NCBI RefSeq assembly: GCF_013343715.1
Contig: NZ_JABUNR010000021.1
Coordinates: forward strand, 1 to 57,999
DNA from: Mesobacillus harenae
Lineage (GTDB): Bacteria > Bacillota > Bacilli > Bacillales > Cytobacillaceae
Direction of reading: 5' to 3'
Length of the DNA: 57,999 bases
Below, one piece after another: positions 8,478 through 16,724 of this stretch (position 1 is its first letter; each line of letters starts with the position of its first letter). The notes under the pieces are model-generated. The model made no database searches. It was not told the DNA's origin and was given only the letters and a program-made list of their open reading frames with translations. Both the position numbers and the translations under genes were made by a program.

Positions 8478-8512
8478 AAAAAAGCCTCTTAATAGTTAAG
8501 AGGCTTTTTAAT
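8478..8512. terminator. Bidirectional terminator between rsmI and abrB
   Basis: GCCTCTTAA and TTAAGAGGC form a perfect nine-pair stem flanked by A runs on the left and T runs on the right. It therefore works for rsmI on the plus strand and abrB on the minus strand. Confidence 0.9.
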
Positions 8513-8525
8513 TTGCTGCCTATTT

Positions 8526-8810
8526 TTATTTTGCAGGCTCGAATGTGCCTTGGATTTCTTTAAGAAGCTGTTCAGCGCCGTCACGGCTAAGAATTAACTT
8601 TCCGCCAGCAAGTGTAATATTGTTATCAGAAACTTCCCCAGTTATATGGCAAGTCATATTTGGCTTGTATTTTTTAAGGATGATACGGTCATCATCAACA
8701 TAAATTTCAAGTGCATCTTTCTCAGCGATCCCTAATGTTCTTCTTAATTCAATCGGAATCACTACGCGGCCTAACTCATCAACTTTACGAACAATACCTG
8801 TAGACTTCAT
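8526..8810 (-). CDS. abrB: Transition-state regulator AbrB
   Basis: AbrB is a DNA-binding repressor that holds off post-exponential functions until Spo0A~P shuts its gene down. The 94 residues contain the N-terminal swapped-hairpin fold (TGIVRKVDELGRVVIP, then LRRTLGI and DALEIYVDDD). A C-terminal oligomerisation part follows, with C54 the only cysteine. It is transcribed away from metS. Its promoter and two Spo0A boxes are visible upstream. spoVG, a classic AbrB target, lies about 11.5 kb away. Confidence 0.97.
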   Translation of the reverse strand: MKSTGIVRKVDELGRVVIPIELRRTLGIAEKDALEIYVDDDRIILKKYKPNMTCHITGEVSDNNITLAGGKLILSRDGAEQLLKEIQGTFEPAK

Positions 8811-8850
8811 TTATTGTTTCCCCTCTCAAGCTATCATTTTCTAATTTATA

Positions 8851-8867
8851 TTCGTCATTATTCGACA
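8851..8867 (-). promoter_or_regulatory. Two Spo0A boxes downstream of the abrB promoter
   Basis: On the minus strand TGTCGAA (8861-8867) and TGACGAA (8851-8857) lie ten bases apart, between the promoter and the abrB start. This matches the tandem 0A boxes through which Spo0A~P represses abrB in B. subtilis. Confidence 0.85.
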
Positions 8868-8887
8868 AATTTCAACTTATTGGTTTA

Positions 8888-8916
8888 ATAATACCAGCCA
8901 TTCCCAAATACGTCAA
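8888..8916 (-). promoter_or_regulatory. sigma-A promoter of abrB
   Basis: On the minus strand TTGACG (8911-8916) is followed after 17 bases by TATTAT (8888-8893). The predicted start near 8881 puts the two Spo0A boxes within the first 30 transcribed bases. Confidence 0.8.
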
Positions 8917-9079
8917 TTATTTTATTTTTCTTCCAGTAGGAAATATTTACAGATGACTAATAGTGCGCTCATATCAAAGAATTCTTGATAATAACTACAA
9001 TGTTGTCCATGTTAAATTGGAAAATGATTATAGCATAGGGAAGGAAAAATGTTTTTGCTTAGATAGTAATTGTACTAAT

Positions 9080-9120
9080 TTCGTCACAATTTTCGACATT
9101 TCAGCCTCCGTTAATCGACA
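9080..9120. promoter_or_regulatory. Cluster of three Spo0A-like boxes
   Basis: TTCGTCA (9080-9086), TTCGACA (9092-9098) and ATCGACA (9114-9120) resemble the reverse complement of the 0A box TGTCGAA. They sit between the abrB and metS promoters, roughly 60 bases before the metS -35. Box-like heptamers occur by chance in AT-rich DNA, but three in 41 bases is unusual. Confidence 0.5.
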
Positions 9121-9175
9121 AAATTCGCATTAGGGTTTTGTGGCAATTATTTTGTTTTTCTAAACTTTGAGATGG

Positions 9176-9204
9176 TTGCACAAAATAAGATTTTTAGGTA
9201 TATT
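9176..9204 (+). promoter_or_regulatory. sigma-A promoter of metS
   Basis: TTGCAC (9176-9181) and TATATT (9199-9204) are separated by 17 bases. Transcription should begin near 9211, which leaves a leader of about 160 bases before metS. Confidence 0.75.
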
Positions 9205-9305
9205 TTGATGATATAAGAGGTTATGATGACTATAAGTATTATAGAGGAAGGGATCTTCTAGCTAGTACATAATAAGTGTATGAAAAGAGAGATAGATTGA
9301 GATCA

Positions 9306-9344
9306 AAGTTCTTGTCCGCCGGGCAGGGCTTTTTTAAGGAACTT
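9306..9344 (+). promoter_or_regulatory. Terminator-like hairpin in the metS leader
   Basis: CTTGTCC and GGGCAGG form a seven-pair stem (9311-9327) with a GCC loop, followed by six T. An outer AAGTTC/GAACTT pair (9306-9311 and 9339-9344) flanks it. It lies between the promoter and the ribosome binding site, as an attenuator would. No T-box or S-box consensus was seen in the leader. Confidence 0.55.
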
Positions 9345-9368
9345 ATAGAAAAACGAGGAGGGAATAAC

Positions 9369-11312
9369 ATGCAAGAAAAATTGAAAACTTTTTATCTTAC
9401 TACTCCAATCTATTATCCAAGTGGCAACCTTCATATTGGACATGCCTATACGACAGTTGCCGGTGATGCAATGGCACGTTATAAGCGGCTGCGTGGGTAT
9501 GATGTTATGTTTTTAACAGGAACGGATGAACACGGACAGAAAATCCAAAGGGCAGCAGAGGCCAAGGGGGTAACTCCACAGCAGTATGTTGATGAAATTG
9601 TGTCTGGCATTCAGCAATTATGGGGAACGCTGGATATCTCCTACGATGATTTTATCAGGACTACTCAAGACAGGCATAAACAAATCGTAGAAAAGATTTT
9701 TGCAAGGCTCCTAGAACAAGGGGATATCTATCTTGACCAATATGAAGGCTGGTACTGTACACCTTGTGAATCTTTTTATACAGATCGTCAGCTTGAAGAA
9801 GGGAACTGCCCAGACTGCAATAGAGGGGTAGAAAAAGTTAAAGAGGAATCTTACTTCTTCAGAATGAGCAACTATGCTGATAGGCTCCTCCAGTATTATC
9901 AGGATAATCCGAGTTTTATCCAGCCAGAATCACGGAAAAATGAAATGATTAATAACTTTATTAAACCAGGGTTAGAGGATTTAGCCGTATCAAGAACTAC
10001 ATTTGATTGGGGAGTAAAAGTTCCCGGCGATCCAAAACATGTCATCTATGTTTGGATTGATGCTCTTTCAAATTATATTACGGCCCTTGGATATGGGACA
10101 GAGGATGATAGCAAGTATCTGAACTACTGGCCGGCAGACGTTCATTTAGTAGGTAAGGAAATTGTCCGGTTCCACACGATTTATTGGCCGATTATGCTGA
10201 TGGCTCTCGATCTGCCGCTGCCTAAAAAGGTTTTTGCTCATGGCTGGCTTTTAATGAAGGACGGCAAAATGTCAAAGTCCAAAGGGAATGTAGTGGATCC
10301 TGTTACGCTTATTGATAGATATGGATTAGACGCTCTCCGTTATTATTTGCTTCGTGAGGTACCGTTTGGTGCAGATGGGGTATTTACTCCAGAAGGATTT
10401 GTTGAACGAATTAATTTTGACTTAGCTAATGATCTTGGGAACCTTTTGAACCGGACAGTGGCGATGATTGATCGATATTTCAACGGGGAGATACCTGCTT
10501 ACCGGGGATCAGAAGGGGAATTTGATCAGCTCTTGCTTCAAGCGAATTTAGATACCTTAACAAAATATGAGGATGCTATGGAAAACATGGAATTCTCCGT
10601 TGCTTTAACTTCTATTTGGCAATCAATTAGCCGAACCAATAAATATATTGATGAAACTCAGCCATGGGTTCTAGCTAAGGATGAGGAAAAAAAGGATCAG
10701 CTGGCAGATGTTATGGCCCATTTAGCAGAATCATTAAGAAGAGCTGCTGTGCTGCTGCAGCCGTTTCTGACTAGAACCCCGAAGAAGATCTTTGAACAAC
10801 TTGGCATCAATGAAGAAACATTAACCTCTTGGGAAAGTCTTGAGAAGTTTGGGATTATTCAGCAAGGAACCAAAGTTGTCAAGGGAGATCCAATCTTTCC
10901 TAGGCTTGAACTACAGGACGAGGTCGGCTTTATCAAGGAAAAAATGCAGGGTTCAGCCCCAGTTAAAGAAGAAAAGCCGGACCAGCTTAGCGAAATCAGT
11001 ATTGATGACTTCATGAAAATTGATCTGCGTGTAGCTGCTGTGATTCATGCTGAACCTGTGAAAAAGGCAGATAAGCTGTTGAAAATCCAACTAGATCTTG
11101 GCTATGAAAAAAGACAGGTTGTTTCAGGGATTGCCAAGTTTTACAAGCCTGAAGAACTAGTAGGTAAAAGAGTAATATGTGTTACAAACTTAAAACCGGT
11201 TAACCTTAGAGGAGAACTTTCAGAAGGAATGATCCTCGCCGGATCCAAGGATGGCGTGCTTTCTCTCGCTTCTGTCGATGAGAACCTGCCGCTTGGAGCA
11301 AGAGTAAAATAA
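9369..11312 (+). CDS. metS: Methionyl-tRNA synthetase
   Basis: MetS charges tRNA-Met with methionine. The class I signatures HIGH (residues 22-25) and KMSKS (300-304) are intact, and a zinc knuckle is formed by C130, C133, C147 and C150. The last hundred residues form the EMAP-II-like tRNA-binding domain seen in Bacillus MetS, which promotes dimerisation. I chose ATG 9369 with GAGGAGGG just upstream. An in-frame extension from about 9276 would run through the leader hairpin and has no binding site. The length of 647 residues is normal. Confidence 0.97.
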   Translation: MQEKLKTFYLTTPIYYPSGNLHIGHAYTTVAGDAMARYKRLRGYDVMFLTGTDEHGQKIQRAAEAKGVTPQQYVDEIVSGIQQLWGTLDISYDDFIRTTQDRHKQIVEKIFARLLEQGDIYLDQYEGWYCTPCESFYTDRQLEEGNCPDCNRGVEKVKEESYFFRMSNYADRLLQYYQDNPSFIQPESRKNEMINNFIKPGLEDLAVSRTTFDWGVKVPGDPKHVIYVWIDALSNYITALGYGTEDDSKYLNYWPADVHLVGKEIVRFHTIYWPIMLMALDLPLPKKVFAHGWLLMKDGKMSKSKGNVVDPVTLIDRYGLDALRYYLLREVPFGADGVFTPEGFVERINFDLANDLGNLLNRTVAMIDRYFNGEIPAYRGSEGEFDQLLLQANLDTLTKYEDAMENMEFSVALTSIWQSISRTNKYIDETQPWVLAKDEEKKDQLADVMAHLAESLRRAAVLLQPFLTRTPKKIFEQLGINEETLTSWESLEKFGIIQQGTKVVKGDPIFPRLELQDEVGFIKEKMQGSAPVKEEKPDQLSEISIDDFMKIDLRVAAVIHAEPVKKADKLLKIQLDLGYEKRQVVSGIAKFYKPEELVGKRVICVTNLKPVNLRGELSEGMILAGSKDGVLSLASVDENLPLGARVK

Positions 11313-11319
11313 ATTGGAA

Positions 11320-11380
11320 AAACATAGAAATGTTTCATGTGTAACACTGACGGGTAAACATTTCTATGTTTTCTTTTTTT
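11320..11380 (+). terminator. Terminator after metS
   Basis: A perfect 16-base inverted repeat (AAACATAGAAATGTTT and its complement at 11356-11371) with a 20-base loop is followed by a T-rich run. Confidence 0.85.
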
Positions 11381-11514
11381 TGCCTTTATTAACAAAATAT
11401 CCTTATTGTTGTGACAATCGAGTAAACAGCTGTCCGAGGCATACATGTATCTAGGATATAGAGGTATAATAAATGAGCCAAGGATTGTTGTATGACTGAA
11501 AAAGGAGTTTTTTT

Positions 11515-12282
11515 ATGTTTTTTGATACACATGCCCACTTAAACGCGGAGCAATTTAACGAAGACTATTTAGAAGTCATCAATCGCGCCCTGGAAACAGG
11601 CGTTTCGAATATTGTTGTAGTAGGTTTTGACAGGCCGACGATTACTAGAGCGATTGAACTGGCGGAGAACTATGAGTTTATATATGCAGCGGTTGGCTGG
11701 CATCCAGTTGATGCGGTTGATATGACGGATGCTGATCTGGAATGGCTGAAGGAACTTTCTGCCCATCCAAAGGTAGTCGCTCTTGGAGAAATGGGACTAG
11801 ACTATTATTGGGATAAATCACCGAAAGAAATTCAAAAAGAAGTGTTCAGAAAGCAAATCAAGCTGGCGAAACAGGTTAAACTCCCAATCATCATACATAA
11901 TAGAGAAGCTACAGCAGATATAGTAGAGATTTTAAAAGAAGAGGGAGCAGCCGAAGTAGGCGGTATCATGCATTGTTACAGTGGCAGTGTTGAAATTGCC
12001 CAAGAGTGCCTCGAGATGAATTTTTATATTTCATTAGGTGGGCCTGTTACCTTTAAAAATGCTAAAAAACCGAAGGAAGTGGCAACGGAAATTCCACTGG
12101 ATCGTCTGCTGATTGAGACGGATTGTCCGTATCTAACCCCGCATCCATTCCGCGGGAAACGCAATGAACCGGCCTATGTAAAATTGGTAGCCGAGCAAAT
12201 TGCAGAACTTAAAGGAGTTTCCGTAGAGGAAGTGGCGGAAGCTACACAACAAAATGCAAAAAGATTATTCGGCATAAAGTGA
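11515..12282 (+). CDS. yabD: TatD family metal-dependent nuclease (YabD)
   Basis: This TIM-barrel metal hydrolase belongs to the TatD family, whose members act as 3'-5' exonucleases on DNA. The precise role of YabD is not established. Metal ligands are visible as H6 and H8 in THAH, E92 in GEMGLDYY, H128 in HNR, H153 in HCYSG and D203 in ETDCPYLTP. It is 255 residues long. It starts at ATG 11515 behind an AAAGGAG site. TATAAT at 11465-11470 may be its -10, though no good -35 accompanies it. Confidence 0.93.
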   Translation: MFFDTHAHLNAEQFNEDYLEVINRALETGVSNIVVVGFDRPTITRAIELAENYEFIYAAVGWHPVDAVDMTDADLEWLKELSAHPKVVALGEMGLDYYWDKSPKEIQKEVFRKQIKLAKQVKLPIIIHNREATADIVEILKEEGAAEVGGIMHCYSGSVEIAQECLEMNFYISLGGPVTFKNAKKPKEVATEIPLDRLLIETDCPYLTPHPFRGKRNEPAYVKLVAEQIAELKGVSVEEVAEATQQNAKRLFGIK

Positions 12283-12451
12283 TATGTAATGCTGTCGATT
12301 TGTCCAGATGGTTGTCCTAATTTTTTCTTATTCCATAAAGTTCTACATGTCTCTATGCTTTCATAGGATAACCATGTCGATAAGTCTTTCTTTCCTTTTC
12401 ATCGGACATCTTGCATAATTATGAATACGTCCAGGGGGCAGGAGGTTAGAT

Positions 12452-12481
12452 TTGACAAGTCGGCAGTATACTCTATATAAT
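12452..12481 (+). promoter_or_regulatory. sigma-A promoter of yabE
   Basis: TTGACA (12452-12457) and TATAAT (12476-12481) are both perfect hexamers with an 18-base spacer. Transcription should start near 12488, only a few bases before the GGAGG at 12495. Confidence 0.8.
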
Positions 12482-12522
12482 CACTCCGAGAAAAGGAGGC
12501 GTTTTTCATCGTCATTCAAAAC

Positions 12523-13707
12523 GTGAAAAACCTGTTTTCCAAGTCTTTGAGTAAGAAAAGATTAGCTGTTTTTTCTGCTAGTTTCCTAGTTTTTGCTTCT
12601 GTAATCGGGTACTTTTTATACGAGGGTACCAAAAATACAGTTGCATTAACATTGGATGGTCAAGAAACAGTCGTCAAAACACATGCAGATACAATCCAAG
12701 AAATATTTGACGATCTTGATATTTCCTTACGATCCGAAGACTTCTTATCACTTGCCGCTGAAACCTCCGTTAAAGACAATCTTGAGATTGTCTGGAAACC
12801 GGCTAAACAGGTAGAGCTTTTAGTTAACAACGAAAAACAGCAATACTGGACCGCAGCTAATACGGTCTCTGAATTTCTGGAAGAGCAAGGTATAGATTTA
12901 AGTGAACACGATAAACTTAGTCCTGCCCCCAAAGAAAAAATAAAACAGGATCTGACTATTGCCATAGAAAGAGCTTTTCAGCTAAAAATAGTGGATGGCG
13001 GAAAAGAGCAAGAGGCATGGTCAACTTCGACTACGGTCGCTGACTTTTTAACACAGCAACAGGTTGCACTTAACGAATTAGACCGTGTTGAACCAGGTTT
13101 GGAAGAAGATGTCGCTGAAGATTCAGTGATACATATTATTCGAGTCGAAAAAGTCACCGATGTAGTGGAAGAACCGATTAAGTTTGCTGTAGTAACTGAA
13201 AACGACAAAGCCCTTGAAAAAGGCAAACAAAAGATTGTAAAAGAAGGTCAGGAAGGTTTACTTTCCAAAAAATACGAAGTCATTTTAGAAAATGGCAAAG
13301 AGGTATCCCGTAAATTAATAAGTGAGGATACTGTCAGAGAAAAACAAGATAAAGTAGTGGCAATGGGTACAAAGGTAATTACTCAGCAGGTATCGCGCGG
13401 ATCCAATGAATCTGGCGGGACCGAGTTTTATGTAACATCAACAGCCTATACTGCAAACTGTAATGGGTGTTCCGGCTATACTGCTACAGGAGTTAACCTC
13501 AGAGCCAACCCGAATGCAAAGGTTATTGCTGTGGATCCAAGAGTAATCCCCCTTGGCACCAAGGTATATGTTGAGGGATATGGCTATGCTGTTGCAGCAG
13601 ATACAGGCTCCGCTGTAAAAGGTAATAAAATTGATGTGTTTTTCCCCTCAAAGGCGGAAGCTTACCGTTGGGGACGGAAAAGTGTAAAAATCAGAATTCT
13701 AAATTAG
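12523..13707 (+). CDS. yabE: Resuscitation-promoting-factor-like cell wall protein (YabE)
   Basis: YabE is a secreted or membrane-anchored cell wall protein related to Rpf-type muralytic factors; cell wall cleavage is inferred from the family. A basic start and a hydrophobic segment (about residues 13-33) form a signal or anchor. Three ubiquitin-like DUF348 repeats follow (about 40-190), then a G5 domain (about 217-270) and a C-terminal 3D domain with conserved aspartates (about 310-390). The GTG 12523 used here lies 23 bases from GGAGG 12495-12499, too far. In-frame ATC 12508 is ideally placed and ATT 12514 is possible, so the true protein may be five residues longer. In B. subtilis this gene is controlled by an antisense RNA. 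Confidence 0.88.
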   Translation: MKNLFSKSLSKKRLAVFSASFLVFASVIGYFLYEGTKNTVALTLDGQETVVKTHADTIQEIFDDLDISLRSEDFLSLAAETSVKDNLEIVWKPAKQVELLVNNEKQQYWTAANTVSEFLEEQGIDLSEHDKLSPAPKEKIKQDLTIAIERAFQLKIVDGGKEQEAWSTSTTVADFLTQQQVALNELDRVEPGLEEDVAEDSVIHIIRVEKVTDVVEEPIKFAVVTENDKALEKGKQKIVKEGQEGLLSKKYEVILENGKEVSRKLISEDTVREKQDKVVAMGTKVITQQVSRGSNESGGTEFYVTSTAYTANCNGCSGYTATGVNLRANPNAKVIAVDPRVIPLGTKVYVEGYGYAVAADTGSAVKGNKIDVFFPSKAEAYRWGRKSVKIRILN

Positions 13708-13714
13708 TACACGG

Positions 13715-13746
13715 TGCAGAGGAAGTGATTCCTCTGCATTTTATAT
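13715..13746 (+). terminator. Terminator after yabE
   Basis: TGCAGAGGAA and TTCCTCTGCA form a perfect ten-pair stem with a GTGA loop, followed by a TTTTATATTT tail. Confidence 0.85.
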
Positions 13747-13885
13747 TTAGAATGTTTATTTGTAAGGTATAATATAAAAGAATGTATGACATAGCAGAAG
13801 TGAAGTTTTAATAAATACTTTCAATTAATTAGACGAGGAATGTTACAAAAATGTTTCAAGTTTTTTTAATTTTATCGGAGGAAAA

Positions 13886-14446
13886 ATGAAAATTAGAGAA
13901 ATCATTGTTGTAGAAGGCAGAGATGATACAACAGCTATTAAAAGGGCAGTAGATGCTGATACAATCGAGACTAATGGTTCAGCGATAAATGAGGCAACAT
14001 TGGTTAAAATTAAGCTAGCCCAAAAGAAACGCGGGGTAATTGTTTTTACCGATCCGGATTTCCCGGGTGAAAAAATCCGGAAAATCATTTCGGAAAATGT
14101 ACCAGACTGCAAACATGCCTTTATCCCAAAGGACCTTGCAACCCGTAAAAACAGGCGGGGAGTTGGAGTAGAGCATGCCACACCGGATGTCATCAGGGAA
14201 GCCTTGAGCGGGGCCCAGTTGATGGCAGAGTCGGTCAAAGAGGAAATTACCCAGGATGATCTTATAACGGCAGGCCTAGTTGGCGGAGAAGGTTCAAAAG
14301 AAAGACGTGAAAAACTGGGCAGGATATTAAAAATAGGCTATACAAACGGAAAACAGCTCCATAAAAGACTAATGGTCTTTCAGGTAACCCGGGAAGACTT
14401 TGCCGCTGCTGTTAAGTCCATTCGACAGGAGGAACAAAATGCATAA
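13886..14446 (+). CDS. rnmV: Ribonuclease M5
   Basis: RNase M5 cuts the 5S rRNA precursor to its mature ends. The 186 residues start with a Toprim domain whose catalytic acids are visible as E10 in VVEGRDD and D56/D58 in FTDPDFPG. The basic C-terminal part probably binds RNA with ribosomal protein uL18. It starts at ATG 13886 behind ATCGGAGG. Its end overlaps ksgA by eight bases, so two rRNA maturation enzymes are translationally linked. Confidence 0.96.
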   Translation: MKIREIIVVEGRDDTTAIKRAVDADTIETNGSAINEATLVKIKLAQKKRGVIVFTDPDFPGEKIRKIISENVPDCKHAFIPKDLATRKNRRGVGVEHATPDVIREALSGAQLMAESVKEEITQDDLITAGLVGGEGSKERREKLGRILKIGYTNGKQLHKRLMVFQVTREDFAAAVKSIRQEEQNA

Positions 14447-15317
14447 AGATATCGCCACACCGGTGCGGACAAAGGCTATTTTAGAAAGGCACGGTTTTTC
14501 ATTTAAAAAGAGCCTCGGACAAAACTTTCTGATCGATACAAACATATTAAACCGAATTGTCGACCATGCAAACATGACTGAGGAAACAGGTGCAATCGAA
14601 ATAGGGCCCGGTATTGGGGCTTTAACAGAGCAGCTGGCTCGCCGAAGCAAAAAGGTGGTTGCCTTTGAAATCGATCAGCGTCTTTTGCCAATTTTGGAGG
14701 AAACATTATCTCCATATCCTAATACAAAGATCATTCATCAGGATGTTTTAAAAGCAGATGTACAAGCTGTTATAGATGATGAATTCAATGATGTGAGTGA
14801 CATAATGGTTGTTGCGAACCTGCCCTATTATGTTACAACACCAATAATAATGAAGCTGCTAGAGGAAAACCTTCCAATAAGAGGGATCGTTGTCATGCTG
14901 CAAAAGGAAGTTGCAGACCGTATTTCTGCATCACCAGGAACGAAAGAATATGGTTCCTTGTCTATTGCTATCCAGTATTACACCAAGGCTGAAACAGTCA
15001 TGATTGTACCGAAGACCGTTTTTGTCCCACAGCCAAATGTTGATTCAGCAGTAATAAGACTTACGCGCCGCAAGGAACCCGCTGTTACTGTAAAAGACGA
15101 GAATTTCTTTTTCAAAATAACGAAAGCAAGCTTTTCACAACGAAGAAAAACATTGCTTAATAATCTTACAAGCATGCTCCCAGACGGAAAGGAAAAGAAA
15201 TCCGTAATCCTTGCAGCGCTCGAGGAAGCCGAAATTGACGGTACAAGAAGAGGAGAAACACTGTCTATAGAGGAGTTCGGCAGATTAAGTGATGCACTAT
15301 ATCCAATCTTTAAATAA
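14439..15317 (+). CDS. ksgA: 16S rRNA dimethyladenosine transferase
   Basis: KsgA dimethylates two adjacent adenines (A1518 and A1519, E. coli numbering) near the 3' end of 16S rRNA during small-subunit assembly. The SAM loop EIGPGIGALT begins at residue 54, and the catalytic NLPYYV begins at 127. I chose ATG 14439, with AGGAGG six bases upstream, giving 292 residues as in B. subtilis. A longer frame from 14400 lies within rnmV and has no site. A terminator overlaps the stop codon region. Confidence 0.97.
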   Translation: MHKDIATPVRTKAILERHGFSFKKSLGQNFLIDTNILNRIVDHANMTEETGAIEIGPGIGALTEQLARRSKKVVAFEIDQRLLPILEETLSPYPNTKIIHQDVLKADVQAVIDDEFNDVSDIMVVANLPYYVTTPIIMKLLEENLPIRGIVVMLQKEVADRISASPGTKEYGSLSIAIQYYTKAETVMIVPKTVFVPQPNVDSAVIRLTRRKEPAVTVKDENFFFKITKASFSQRRKTLLNNLTSMLPDGKEKKSVILAALEEAEIDGTRRGETLSIEEFGRLSDALYPIFK

Positions 15318-15340
15318 AGGCCCAAATCCGGGCCTTTTTT
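15316..15340 (+). terminator. Terminator after ksgA
   Basis: AAAGGCCC and GGGCCTTT pair around a short loop and are followed by a T run, immediately after the stop codon. Confidence 0.85.
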
Positions 15341-15544
15341 AATTTTGCGTTTTTGTTAAAAGACTTTAGTTAAAAACATACTTTTGATGGAAGAATAGGG
15401 TCATTTGTTTAATTTCGGAATAAATATCGTTAAAGAACATATCCGTTTTTTTGGAATATAATCAGATCTTATGGAATATATTTTATTTTTATGGAATCTT
15501 CATTAAGTTTAATGGACTATATTCTCTTAGTGGGCTGAAATAAA

Positions 15545-15727
15545 CCGTAAACTTCAAATCCTCCAGTTTGTTCGTTTCTGGGCAGTCGTCTCCGCTTTTC
15601 TATTTGTCTAGCTCCGTCTCCTAGAAACTCAGCAAACTTCAAATCCTCCGGCAGAAGCACAACCCGCTTCTTTGTCGGATTCTCCAGTTTGTTCGTTTCT
15701 GGGCAGTCGTCTCCGCTTTTCTATTCA
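15545..15727 (+). repeat. Intergenic palindromic repeat, A-type
   Basis: This stretch contains a 44-base segment present twice without mismatch (15561-15604 and 15682-15725), starting CTCCAGTTTG and ending CGCTTTTCTATT. Between them lies an A-type unit beginning with TGTCTAGCTCCG and carrying AGAAACTCAGCAAACTT, complementary to AGTTTGTTCGTTTCT at its end. An inner GAAGC/GCTTC stem gives a long imperfect hairpin. Related units occur at about 38.9 and 39.2 kb. No gene is present between 15341 and 15810. Confidence 0.85.
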
Positions 15728-15754
15728 CATGGATATGGGTTTTTGCATAGCTTA
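15726..15754 (+). promoter_or_regulatory. sigma-K promoter of yabG
   Basis: CAC at 15726-15728 is followed after 17 bases by CATAGCTTA (15746-15754), which fits the mother-cell sigma-K pattern (AC, then CATANNNTA). YabG is a known late sporulation protein. The -35 touches the last bases of the upstream repeat copy. Confidence 0.65.
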
Positions 15755-15810
15755 GAAGGAATTGAAATTTATGTGGGCAGAGAATGTCCGACCTATTTGG
15801 AGTGAGGACA

Positions 15811-16689
15811 GTGAGCATTAAACTCATGGATGTAGTGGGAAGGGTATCCCACAATTGTGATATTATGTTCCGGGTTATCGATATTCGAGAGGAAAACGGG
15901 CAAAAAATTGCTTTATTATACGGGGAAGACATTAGATTAATGGCCGATGCCCCTTATGAGGATCTTATCCAAATGGATAAAAACAGGCGTATGAGAATGT
16001 CTGAGGAATTTAGGTCACTTGAAGAGCAATCCTTTCAGCTGATTCGTCAGGACGTAGACCTGGTGAAACAAAAGCAAGAATATGATGCAACGGCAGGTTA
16101 CAGTAAGCCGTATAGTTATTTTCAGATGCCTGGAAGGGTACTCCATATAGATGGTGATCAGAACTACTTAAAGAAATGCCTGTCAGTATATGAAAAAGTC
16201 GGTGTTCCAGTATACGGGGTGCACTGTAATGAAAAAGAGATGTCTAATAAGGTTGTCGAGCTGATTGATTATTATCGGCCGGATATTTTGGTCATTACTG
16301 GGCATGATGCCTATTCGAAATCAAAGGGGAATATGAAAGACATAAACGCATATCGCCATTCCAAAGATTTTGTTCAAACAGTCCGAACAGCGCGGAAGAA
16401 GGTGCCGCACCTGGATCAATTGGTGATCTTTGCGGGTGCCTGTCAATCCCATTTTGAATCATTAATCCAAGCTGGTGCAAACTTCGCAAGTTCCCCATCC
16501 CGAGTTAATATACATGCTTTGGATCCGGTTTATATCGTGGCGAAAATTTCTTTTACGCCATTTATGGAACGAATCAATGTTTGGGATGTACTGAGGAACA
16601 CGCTAACAGGAGAGAAAGGCCTTGGAGGTATTGAAACAAAAGGGGTTCTTCGGACCGGGATGCCTTTTAAAAGGCCGGAAGATGCTTAA
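15811..16689 (+). CDS. yabG: Sporulation-specific protease YabG
   Basis: YabG is a cysteine-type protease made late in the mother cell. It processes spore coat proteins such as SpoIVA and SafA in B. subtilis. The middle and end are almost identical to the family, including VITGHDAYSK, FAGACQSHFESLIQAGANF and SPSRVNIHALDP. The C in ACQSH is the likely catalytic cysteine by family assignment. I chose GTG 15811, which has GGAGTGAGG upstream and gives an N-terminus that aligns end to end with B. subtilis YabG (292 residues). ATG 15784 lacks a binding site. Confidence 0.94.
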   Translation: MSIKLMDVVGRVSHNCDIMFRVIDIREENGQKIALLYGEDIRLMADAPYEDLIQMDKNRRMRMSEEFRSLEEQSFQLIRQDVDLVKQKQEYDATAGYSKPYSYFQMPGRVLHIDGDQNYLKKCLSVYEKVGVPVYGVHCNEKEMSNKVVELIDYYRPDILVITGHDAYSKSKGNMKDINAYRHSKDFVQTVRTARKKVPHLDQLVIFAGACQSHFESLIQAGANFASSPSRVNIHALDPVYIVAKISFTPFMERINVWDVLRNTLTGEKGLGGIETKGVLRTGMPFKRPEDA

Positions 16690-16700
16690 TAATTAGATAC

Positions 16701-16724
16701 AGCCGTCCCTGTACGGCTTTTTTC
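16701..16724 (+). terminator. Terminator after yabG
   Basis: AGCCGT and ACGGCT form a six-pair stem followed by six T. Confidence 0.8.

Noticed and set aside
9280..9300. Tiny leader peptide before metS
   Set aside because: Six codons with no ribosome binding site; not enough to call.
9276..9368. N-terminal extension of metS by 31 codons
   Set aside because: It has no ribosome binding site, runs through the leader hairpin, and related proteins begin at the later ATG.
13843..14238. Minus-strand 131-codon frame opposite rnmV
   Set aside because: It mirrors the rnmV codons and has no binding site or recognisable domain.
15545..15727. CRISPR array
   Set aside because: Repeats are few, long, palindromic and without regular unique spacers, and there are no cas genes.
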